Below are positions 52,232 through 63,276 of a DNA stretch of 64,000 nt, piece after piece. The stretch covers positions 80,090,806 to 80,154,805 of the forward strand of contig OY282608.1 of the NCBI GenBank assembly GCA_958298945.1. The letters are read 5' to 3'. Positions within the stretch are counted from its first letter, which is position 1. Each line of letters starts with the position of its first letter. The notes beneath the pieces are model-generated. The model was not told the origin of the DNA. It worked only from the letters and a program-made list of their open reading frames with translations, and searched no databases. Source of the DNA: Atherix ibis. Its lineage: Eukaryota; Arthropoda; Insecta; Diptera; Athericidae. A program made the translations under genes and the position numbers.

Positions 52232-55200
52232 AACAAACCAACAAACCAACAAACCAACAAACCAACAAACCAACAAACCAACAAAGCAACAAACCAACAA
52301 ACCAACAAGCTAACAAACCAACAAACCAACAAACCAACAAACCAACAAGCCAACAAGCCAACAAGCCAACAAACCAACAAACCAACAAACAAACAAACCA
52401 ACAAACCAACAAACCAACAAACCAACAAGCCAACAAACCAAAAAACCAACAAACCAACAAACCAACAAACCAACAAACCAAAAAACCAACAAACCAACAA
52501 ACCAACAAACCAACAAACCAACAACCCAACAAACCAACAAACCAACAAACCAAAAAACCAACAAACCAACAAGCCAACAAGCCAACAAGCCAACAAGCCA
52601 ACAAGCCAACAAACGAACAAACCAATAAACCAACAAGCCAACGAACGAACAAACCAACAAACCAACAAACCAACAAACCAACAAACCAACAAACCAACAA
52701 ACCAACAAACCAACAAACCAACAAACCAACAATATAACAAGCCAACAAACCAACAAACCAACAAGCCAACAAACCAACAAACCAACAAGCCAGCAAACCA
52801 ACAAACCAACAAACCAACAAACCAACAAGCCAACAAACCAACAAGCCAACAAGCCAACAAGCCAACAAACCAACAAACCAACAAACCAACAAACCAACAA
52901 ACCAACAAACCAACCAACCAACAAGCCAACAAGCCAAGAAACCGACAAGCCAACAAACGAACAAACGAACAAACCAATAAACCAACAAACCAACAAACCA
53001 ACCAACCAACAAGCCAACAAGCCAACAAGCCAACAAGCCAACAAGCCAACAAGCCAACAACCCAACAAACCAACAAACCAACAAACCAACAAACCAACAA
53101 ACCAACAAACCAACAAACCAACAAACCAACAAACCAACAAACCAATAAGCCAATAAGCCAACAAACCAACAAACCAACAAACGAACAAACCAACAAACCA
53201 ACAAACCAACAAACCAACAAGCCAACAAACCAACAAACCAACAAGCCAACAAACCGAAAAACCACAAAACAACAAACCAACAAACCCACAAACCAATAAA
53301 CTTGCAAACCAACAAACCAACATACCAACAAACCAACAAACCAACAAGCCAACAAACCAACAAAACAACAAACCAACAAACAAATAAACCAATAAACCCA
53401 CAAACCAATAAACTAACAAACCAACAAACGAACATACTAACAAACCAACAAACCAACAAGCCAACAAACCAACAAACCAACAAACTAACAAACCAACAAA
53501 CCAACAAACCAACAAGCCAACAAGCCAACCAGCCAACAAGCGAACAACCCAACAAACCGACAAACCAACAAACCAACAAACCAACAAACCAACAAACCAA
53601 CCAACCAACAAGCCAACAAACTGACAAGCCAACAAACGAACAAACGAACAAACCAATAAACCAACAAACCAACGAACGAACAAACCAACAAACCAACAAA
53701 CCAACAAACCAACAAACCAACAAACCAACAAACCAATAAACCAACAAACCAACAAACCAACAAGATAACAAGCCAACAAACCAACAAACCAACAAGCCAG
53801 CAAACCAACAAACAAATAAAACAATAAACCCACAAACCAATAAACTAACAAACCAACAAACGAACATACTAACAAACCAACAAACCAACAAGCCAACAAA
53901 CCAACAAACCAACAAACCAACAAACCAACAAACCAGCAAACCAACAAGCCAACAAGCCAACCAGCGAACAAGCGAACAACCCAACAAACCGACAAACCAA
54001 CAAACCAACAAACCAACAAACCAACAAACCAACCAACCAACAAGCCAACAAGCCAACAAACTGACAAGCCAACAAACGAACAAACGAACAAACCAATAAA
54101 CCAACAAACCAACGAACTTACAAACCAACAAACCAACAAACCAACAAACCAACAAACCAACAAACCAACAAACCAACAAACCAGCAAACCAAAAAGCCAA
54201 CAAGCCAACCAGCCCACAAGCGAACAACCCAACAAACCGACAAACCAACAAACCAACAAACCAACAAACCAACAAACCAACCAACCAACAAGCCAACAAA
54301 CCAACAAACCAACAAGCCAACAAACCAACAAACCAACAAGCCAACAAACCAACAAACCAACAAATCAACAAACTAACAAGCCAACAAACCAACAAGCCAA
54401 CAAGCCAACAAGCCAACAAGCCAACAAACCAACAAACCAACAAACCAACAAACCAACAAATCAACCAACCAACAAGCCAACAAGCCAACAAACCGACAAG
54501 CCAACAAACGAACAAACGAACAAACCAATAAACCAACAAACCAACAAACCAACAAACCAACAAGCCAACAAACCAACAAACCAACAAACCAACAAACCAA
54601 CAAACCAACAAACCAACAAGCCAACAAGCCAACAAACCAACAAGCCAACAAATTAACAAACCGACAAACCAACAAACCAACAAACCAACAAACCAACAAA
54701 CCAACCAACCAACAAGCCAACAAGCCAACAAACCGACAAGCCAACAAACGAACAAGCCAATAAACCAACAAACCAACGAACGAACAAACCAACAAACCAA
54801 CAAACCAACAAACCAACAAACCAACAAACCAACAAACCAACAAACCAACAAACCAACAAACCAACAAACCAACAAACCAACAAACCAACAAACCAATAAG
54901 ATAACAAGCCAACAAACCAACAAACCAACAAGCCAACAAACCAACAAACCAACAAACCAACAAGCCAACAAACCAACAAACCAACAAACCAACAAACCAA
55001 CAAGCCAACAAACCAACAAGCCAACAAGCCAACAAGCCAACAAACCAACAAAAGAATAAACCAACAAACCAACAAACCAACCAATCAACAAGCAAACAAG
55101 CCAACAAACCGACAAGCCAACAAACGAACAAACGAACAAACCAATAAACCAACAAACCAACAAACCAACAAACCAACAAGCCAACAAGCCAACAAGCCAA

Positions 55201-55620
55201 CAAGCCAACAAGCCAACAAGCCAACAAACCAACAAACCAACAAACCAACAAACCAACAAACCAACAAACCAAAAAACCAATAAACCAACAAACTAACAAG
55301 CCAACAAGCCAACAAACCAACAAACCAACAAACCAACAAACCAACAAACCAACAAACCAACAAACCAACAAACCAACAAGCCAACAAACCAACAAACCAA
55401 CAAACCAACAAACCAACAAACCAACAAACCAACAAAGCAACAAACCAACAAACCAACAAGCTAACAAACCAACAAACCAACAAACCAACAAACCAACAAG
55501 CCAACAAGCCAACAAGCCAACACACCAACAAACCAACAAACGAACAAACCAACAAACCAACAAACCAACAAACCAACAAGCCAACAAACCAAAAAACCAA
55601 CAAACCAACAAACCAACAAA
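52232..55620. repeat. Array unit between 81-bp copies 2 and 3
   Basis: Landmarks: AATATAAC at 52731, CGAACGAAC at 52642 and 53673, AAGATAAC at 53762 and 54898, AACCAACC patches near 52912, 53003, 53600, 54026, 54283, 54465, 54712 and 55078, CCGAAAAACCACAAAACAAC near 53253, CTTGC near 53302 (elsewhere CTTAC), and AACTGACAAGCC near 53630 and 54060. The CCAACCAGC strings near 53528, 53958 and 54207 mark three short related subunits. Equivalent strings recur at 56.9-58.8 kb. Confidence 0.8.
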
Positions 55621-55857
55621 TCAATAAAGCAACAAACCAACAAACCAACATACCAACAAACAACAAACGAACAAAACAACAAACCAACAAATAAATAAGC
55701 CAACAAACCAACAAACCAACAAACCAACAAACCAACAAACCAACAAACCAACAAAGCAACAAACCAACAAACCAACAAGCTAACAAACCAACAAACCAAC
55801 AAACCAACAAACCAACAAGCCAACAAGCCAACAAGCCAACAAACCAACAAACCAACA
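54700..55857 (+). repeat. 1159-bp higher-order repeat, copy 1
   Basis: CGAACGAAC (54777), AAGATAAC (54898), GCTAAC (55460), the 81-bp segment (55621) and GCTAAC (55779) recur 1159 bp later at 55936, 56057, 56619, 56780 and 56938. In the middle (AAGCAAAC near 55090, CCAAAAAACC at 55271) the offset is 1151 bp, so compensating one-octamer changes have occurred. 1159 is 7 modulo 8. Confidence 0.87.
55621..55701 (+). repeat. 81-bp composite segment, copy 3 of 6
   Basis: Identical to the other five copies. It lies inside the first 1159-bp unit. Confidence 0.95.
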
Positions 55858-57016
55858 AACCAACCAACCAACAAGCCAACAAGCCAGCAAACCGACAAGC
55901 CAACAAACGAACAAGCCAATAAACCAACAAACCAACGAACGAACAAACCAACAAACCAACAAACCAACAAACCAACAAACCAATAAACCAACAAACCAAC
56001 AAACCAACAAACCAACAAACCAACAAACCAACAAACCAACAAACCAACAAACCAACAAGATAACAAGCCAACAAACCAACAAACCAACAAGCCAACAAAC
56101 CAACAAACCAACAAGCCAACAAACCAACAAACCAACAAACCAACAAACCAACAAGCCAACAAACCAACAAGCCAACAAGCCAACAAGCCAACAAACCAAC
56201 AAACGAATAAACCAACAAACCAACAAACCAACCAACCAACAAGCAAACAAGCCAACAAACCGACAAGCCAACAAACGAACAAACGAACAAACCAATAAAC
56301 CAACAAACCAACAAACCAACAAACCAACAAGCCAACAAGCCAACAAGCCAACAAGCCAACAAGCCAACAAGCCAACAAACCAACAAACCAACAAACCAAC
56401 GAACCAACAAACCAACAAACCAAAAAACCAATAAACCAACAAACCAACAAGCCAACAAGCCAACAAACCAACAAACCAACAAACCAACAAACCAACAAAC
56501 CAACAAACCAACAAACCAACAAACCAACAAACCAACAAGCCAACAAACCAACAAACCAACAAACCAACAAACCAACAAACCAACAAACCAACAAAGCAAC
56601 AAACCAACAAACCAACAAGCTAACAAACCAACAAACCTACAAACCAACAAACCAACAAGCCAACAAGCCAACAAGCCAACACACCAACAAACCAACAAAC
56701 GAACAAACCAACAAACCAACAAACCAACAAACCAACAAGCCAACAAACCAAAAAACCAACAAACCAACAAACCAACAAATCAATAAAGCAACAAACCAAC
56801 AAACCAACATACCAACAAACAACAAACGAACAAAACAACAAACCAACAAATAAATAAGCCAACAAACCAACAAACCAACAAACCAACAAACCAACAAACC
56901 AACAAACCAACAAAGCAACAAACCAACAAACCAACAAGCTAACAAACCAACAAACCAACAAACCAACAAACCAACAAGCCAACAAGCCAACAAGCCAACA
57001 AACCAACAAACCAACA
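55858..57016 (+). repeat. 1159-bp higher-order repeat, copy 2
   Basis: Direct second copy of 54700-55857. Private changes include AACCAGCAAACCGAC near 55884, CAACGAACC near 56399 where copy 1 has a plain unit, and CCTACAAACC near 56636. The match ends near 57016. Confidence 0.87.
56780..56860 (+). repeat. 81-bp composite segment, copy 4 of 6
   Basis: Identical to the other copies, 1159 bp after copy 3 and 3462 bp before copy 5. Confidence 0.95.
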
Positions 57017-60000
57017 AACGAACAAACCAACAAACCAACAAACCAACAAATCAACAAGCCAACAAACCAAAAAACCAACAAACCAACAAACCAACAAACC
57101 AACAAACCAAAAAACCAACAAACCAACAAACCAACAAACCAACAACCCAACAAACCAACAAACCAACAAACCAAAAAACCAACAAACCAACAAGCCAACA
57201 AGCCAACAAGCCAACAAGCCAACCAGCCAACAAGCCAACAAACGAACAAACCAATAAACCAACAACCCAACGAACGAACAAACCAACAAACCAACAAACC
57301 AACAAACCAACAAACCAACAAACCAACAAACCAACAAACCAACAAACCAACAAACCAACAAACCAACAATATAACAAGCCAACAAACCAACAAACCAACA
57401 AGCCAACAAACCAACAAACCAACAAGCCAGCAAACCAACAAACCAACAAACCAACAAACCAACAAGCCAACAAACCAACAAGCCAACAAGCCAACAAGCC
57501 AACAAACCAACAAACCAACAAACCAACAAACCAACAAACCAACCAACCAACAAGACAACAAGCCAAGAAACCGACAAGCCAACAAACGAACAAACGAACA
57601 AACCAATAAACCAACAAACCAACAAACCAACCAACCAACAAGCCAACAAGCCAACAAGCCAACAAGCCAACAAGCCAACAACCCAACAAACCAACAAACC
57701 AACAAACAAACAAACCAACAAACCAACAAACCAACAAACCAACAAACCAACAAACCAACAAACCAACAAGCCAATAAGCCAACAAACCAACAAACCAACA
57801 AACGAACAAACCAACAAACCAACAAACCAACAAACCAACAAGCCAACAAACCAACAAACCAACAAGCCAACAAACCAAAAAACCACAAAACAACAAACCA
57901 ACAAACCCACAAACCAATAAACTTACAAACCAACAGACCAACATACCAACAAACCAACAAACCAACAAGCCAACAAACCAACAAACCAACAAACCAACAA
58001 ACCAACAAACCAACAAACAAATAAACCAATAAACCCACAAACCAATAAACTAACAAACCAACAAACGAACATACTAACAAACCAACAAACCAACAAGCCA
58101 ACAAACCAACAAACCAACAAACCAACAAACCAACAAACCAACAAACCAACAAGCCAACAAGCCAACCAGCCAACAAGCGAACAACCCAACAAACCGACAA
58201 ACCAACAAACCAACAAACCAACAAACCAACAAACCAACCAACCAACAAGCCAACAAGCCAACAAACTGACAAGCCAACAAACGAACAAACGAACAAATCA
58301 ATAAACCAACAAACCAACGAACGAACAAACCAACAAACCAACAAACCAACAAACCAACAAACCAACAAACCAACAAACCAACAAACCAATAAACCAATAA
58401 ACCAACAAACCAACAAACCAACAAGATAACAAGCCAACAAACCAACAAACCAACAAGCCAACAAACCAACAAACAAATAAACCAATAAACCCACAAACCA
58501 ATAAACTAACAAACCAACAAACGAACATACTAACAAACCAACAAGCCAACAAACCAACAAACCAACAAACCAACAAACCAACAAACCAACAAACCAACAA
58601 ACCAACAAACCAACAAACCAACAAGCCAACAAACCAACAAACCAACAAACCAACAAACCAACAAACCAACAAACCAACAAAGCAACAAACCAACAAACCA
58701 ACAAGCTAACAAACCAACAAACCAACAAACCAACAAACCAACAAGCCAACAAGCCAACAAACGAACAAACGAACAAACCAATAAACCAACAAACCAACGA
58801 ACGAACAAACCAACAAACCAACAAACCAAAAAACCAACAAACCAACAAACCAACAAACCAACAAACCAACAAACCAACAAACCAATAAACCAACAAACCA
58901 ACAAACCAACAAGATAACAAGCCAACAAACCAACAAACCAACAAGCCAACAAACCAACAAACCAACAAGCCAACAAACCAACAAACCAACAAACCAACAA
59001 ACTAACAAGCCAACAAACCAACAAGCCAACAAGCCAACAAGCCAACAAGCCAACAAACCAACAAACCAACAAACCAACAAACCAACAAACCAACAAATCA
59101 ACCAACCAACAAGCCAACAAGCCAACAAACCGACAAGCCAACAAACGAACAAACGAACAAACCAATAAACCAACAAACCAGCAAACCAACAAACCAACAA
59201 GCCAACAAACCAACAAACCAACAAACCAACAAACCAACAAGCTAACAAGCCAACAAACCAGCAAGCCAACAAATCAACAAACCGACAAACCAACAAACCA
59301 ACAAACCAACAAACCAACAAACCAACCAACCAACAAGCCAAGAAGCCAACAAACCGACAAACCAACAAACGAACAAGCCAATAAACCAACAAACCAACGA
59401 ACGAACAAACCAACAAACCAACAAACCAACAAACCAACAAACCAACAAACCAACAAACCAACAAACCAACAAACCAACAAACCAACAAACCAACAAACCA
59501 ACAAACCAACAAACCAACAAACCAACAAGATAACAAGCCAACAAACCAACAAACCAACAAGCCAACAAACCAACAAACCAACAAGCCAACAAACCAACAA
59601 ACCAACAAACCAACAAACCAACAAGCCAACAAACCAACAAGCCAACAAGCCAACAAGCCAACAAACCAACAAACGAATAAACCAACAAACCAACAAACCA
59701 ACCAACCAACAAGCAAACAAGCCAACAAACCGACAAGCCAACAAACGAACAAACGAACAAACCAATAAACCAACAAACCAACAAACCAACAAACCAACAA
59801 GCCAACAAGCCAACAAGCCAACAAGCCAACAAGCCAACAAACCAACAAACCAACAAACCAACAAACCAACAAACCAACAAACCAAAAAACCAATAAACCA
59901 ACAAACCAACAAGCCAACAAGCCAACAAACCAACAAACCAACAAACCAACAAACCAACAAACCAACAAACCAACAAACCAACAAACCAACAAACCAACAA

Positions 60001-60241
60001 GCCAACAAACCAACAAACCAACAAACCAACAAACCAACAAACCAACAAACCAACAAACCAACAAAGCAACAAACCAACAAACCAACAAGCTAACAAACCA
60101 ACAAACCAACAAACCAACAAACCAACAAGCCAACAAGCCAACACACCAACAAACCAACAAACGAACAAACCAACAAACCAACAAACCAACAAACCAACAA
60201 GCCAACAAACCAAAAAACCAACAAACCAACAAACCAACAAA
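57017..60241. repeat. Array unit between 81-bp copies 4 and 5
   Basis: Landmarks: AACCCAACGAACGAAC near 57265, AATATAAC at 57368, AAGACAAC near 57552, AACCAACC patches near 57540, 57628, 58236, 59099, 59329 and 59699, CCACAAAACAAC near 57883, CTTAC near 57920, CGAACGAAC at 58318, 58798 and 59398 with AAGATAAC at 58423, 58911 and 59527, and AACTGACAAGCC near 58265. Landmark order parallels 52.2-55.6 kb, with added and missing octamers. Confidence 0.8.
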
Positions 60242-60322
60242 TCAATAAAGCAACAAACCAACAAACCAACATACCAACAAACAACAAACGAACAAAACAA
60301 CAAACCAACAAATAAATAAGCC
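60242..60322 (+). repeat. 81-bp composite segment, copy 5 of 6
   Basis: Identical to the other copies, 1678 bp before copy 6 (6 modulo 8). Confidence 0.95.
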
Positions 60323-61919
60323 AACAAACCAACAAACCAACAAACCAACAAACCAACAAACCAACAAACCAACAAACCAACAAACCAACAAGCTAACAAA
60401 CCAACAAACCAACAACCCAACAAACCAACAAGCCAACAAGCCAACAAGCCAACAAACCAACAAACCAACAAACGAACAAACCAACAAACAAACAAACCAA
60501 CAAACCAACAAGCCAACAAACCAAAAAACCAACAAACCAACAAACCAACAAACCAACAAACCAAAAAACCAACAAACCAACAAACCAACAAACCAACAAC
60601 CCAACAAACCAACAAACCAACAAACCAAAAAACCAACAAACCAACAAGCCAACAAGCCAACAAGCCAACAAGCCAACCAGCCAACAAGCCAACAAACGAA
60701 CAAACCAATAAACCAACAACCCAACGAACGAACAAACCAACAAACCAACAAACCAACAAACCAACAAACCAACAAACCAACAAGCCAATAAGCCAACAAA
60801 CCAACAAACCAACAAACGAACAAACCAACAAACCAACAAACCAACAAACCAACAAGCCAACAAACCAACAAACCAACAAGCCAACAAACCAAAAAACCAC
60901 AAAATAACAAACCAACAAACCAACAAAGCAACAAACCAACAAACCAACAAGCTAACAAACCAACAAACCAACAAACCAACAGACCAACAAGCCAACAAGC
61001 CAACAAGCCAACAAACGAACAAACGAACAAACCAATAAACCAACAAGCCAACAAACCAACAAACCAACAAACCAACAAACTAACAAGCCAACAAACCAAA
61101 AAGCCAACAAGCCAACAAGCCAACAAGCCAACAAACCAACAAACCAACAAACCAACAAACCAACAAACCAACAAACCAACAAACCAACAAACCAACAAAC
61201 CAACAAACCAACAAGATAATAAGCCAACAAACCAACAAACCAACAAGCCAACAAACCAACAAACCAACAAGCCAACAAACCAACAAACCAACAAACCAAC
61301 AAACCAACAAGCCAACAAACCAACAAGCCAACAAGCCAACAAGCCAAAAAACCAACAAACGAATAAACCAACAAACCAACAAACCAACCAACCAACAAGC
61401 AAACAATCCAACAAACCGACAAGCCAACAAACGAACAAACGAACAAACCAATAAACCAACAAACCAACAAACCAACAAACCAACAAGCCAACAAGCCAAC
61501 AAGCCAACAAGCCAACAAGCCAACAAACCAACAAACCAACAAACCAACAAACCAACAAACCAACAAACCAAAAAACCAATAAACCAACAAGCCAACAAGC
61601 CAACAAGCCAACAAACCAACAAACCAACAAACCAACAAACCAACAAACCAACAAACCAACAAACCAACAAACCAACAAACCAACAAGCCAACAAACCAAC
61701 AAACCAACAAACCAACAAACCAACAAACCAACAAACCAACAAAGCAACAAACCAACAAACCAACAAGCTAACAAACCAACAAACCAACAAACCAACAAAC
61801 CAACAAGCCAACAAGCCAACAAGCCAACACACCAACAAACCAACAAACGAACAAACCAACAAACCAACAAACCAACAAACCAACAAGCCAACAAACCAAA
61901 AAACCAACAAACCAACAAA
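60323..61919. repeat. Array unit between 81-bp copies 5 and 6
   Basis: Landmarks: AACCCAAC strings near 60415, 60598 and 60718, CCAACCAGCC near 60674, AACGAACGAAC near 60724, CCACAAAATAAC near 60897, AAGATAATAAGCC near 61213, an AACCAACC patch near 61387 with AAGCAAACAATCC after it, and CAACACACC near 61827. No gene is present. Confidence 0.8.
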
Positions 61920-62000
61920 TCAATAAAGCAACAAACCAACAAACCAACATACCAACAAACAACAAACGAACAAAACAACAAACCAACAAATAAATAAGCC
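61920..62000 (+). repeat. 81-bp composite segment, copy 6 of 6
   Basis: Last of the six identical 81-bp segments. None follows in the remaining 2 kb, even though neighbouring landmarks continue. Confidence 0.95.
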
Positions 62001-62269
62001 AACAAACCAACAAACCAACAAACCAACAAACCAACAAACCAACAAACCAACAAAGCAACAAACCAACAAACCAACAAGCTAACAAACCAACAAACCAACA
62101 AACCAACAAACCAACAAGCCAACAAGCCAACAAACCAACAAACCAACAAACGAACAAACCAACAAACCAACAAACCAACAAACCAACAAGCCAACAAACC
62201 AAAAAACAAACAAACCAACAAACCAACAAACCAACAAACCAACAAACCAAAAAACCAACAAACCAACAA

Positions 62270-63276
62270 ACCAACAACCCAAGAAACCAACAAACCAACA
62301 AACCAAAAAACCAACAAACCAACAAGCCAACAAGCCAACAAGCCAACAAGCCAACCAGCCAACAAGCCAACAAACGAACAAACCAATAAACCAACAACCC
62401 AACGAACGAACAAACCAACAAACCAACAAACCAACAAACCAACAAACCAACAAACCAACAAACCAACAAACCAACAAACCAACAATATAACAAGCCAACA
62501 AACCAACAAAGCAACAAGCCAACAAACCAACAAACCAACAAGCCAGCAAACCAACAAACCAACAAACCAACAAACCAACAAACCAACAAGCCAACAAACC
62601 AACAAGCCAACAAGCCAACAAGCCAACAAGCCAACAAACCAACAAACCAACAAACCAACAAACCAACAAACCAACCAACCAACAAGCCAACAAGCCAAGA
62701 AACCGACAAGCCAACAAACGAACAAACGAACAAACCAATAAACCAACAAACCAACAAACCAACCAACCAACAAGCCAACAAGCCAACAAGCCAACAAGCC
62801 AACAAGCCAACAAGCCAACAACCCAACAAACCAACAAACCAACAAACCAACAAACCAACAAACCAACAAACCAACAAACCAACAAACCAACAAACCAACA
62901 AACCAACAAACCAACAAGCCAATAAGCCAACAAACCAACAAACCAACAAACGCACAAACCAACAAACCAACAAACCAACAAACCAACAAGCCAACAAACC
63001 AACAAACCAACAAGCCAACAAACCAAAAAACCACAAAACAACAAACCAACAAACCCACAAACTAATAAACTTACAAACCAACAAACCAACATACCAAGAA
63101 ACCAACAAACCAACAAGCCAACAAACCAACAAACCAACAAACCAACAAACCAACAAACCAACAAACAAATAAACCAATAAACCCACAAGCCAACAAACCA
63201 AAAAACCAACAAACCAACAAACCAACAAACCAACAAACCAACAAACCAAAAAACCAACAAACCAACAAACCAACAA
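62270..63276 (+). repeat. 1.0-kb right-edge duplication, copy 1
   Basis: AACCC at 62276 and 62396, AATATAAC at 62484, AAGCAACAAGCC near 62510, AAGAAACCGAC near 62697, two AACCAACC patches (near 62675 and 62761) and AACGCACAAACC near 62949 recur downstream. The offset is 1007 bp, then 999, then 983, losing octamers one or two at a time. A CCACAAAACAAC string near 63028 and CTTAC near 63069 lie between the copies. Confidence 0.85.

Noticed and set aside
51903..55280. An open frame of 1125 codons on the - strand, and many others above 500 codons
   Set aside because: It is a pure LVCWFVGL octapeptide repeat produced in every frame by the 8-bp unit. It has no composition change, no domain, and overlaps equally long frames in the other two phases; starts are mostly TTG within the unit.
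49681..62000. The 81-bp segment as an inserted mobile element
   Set aside because: It is itself made of octamer variants, has no terminal repeats or flanking duplications, and its copies keep the same flanking landmarks, which points to duplication with the array rather than insertion.
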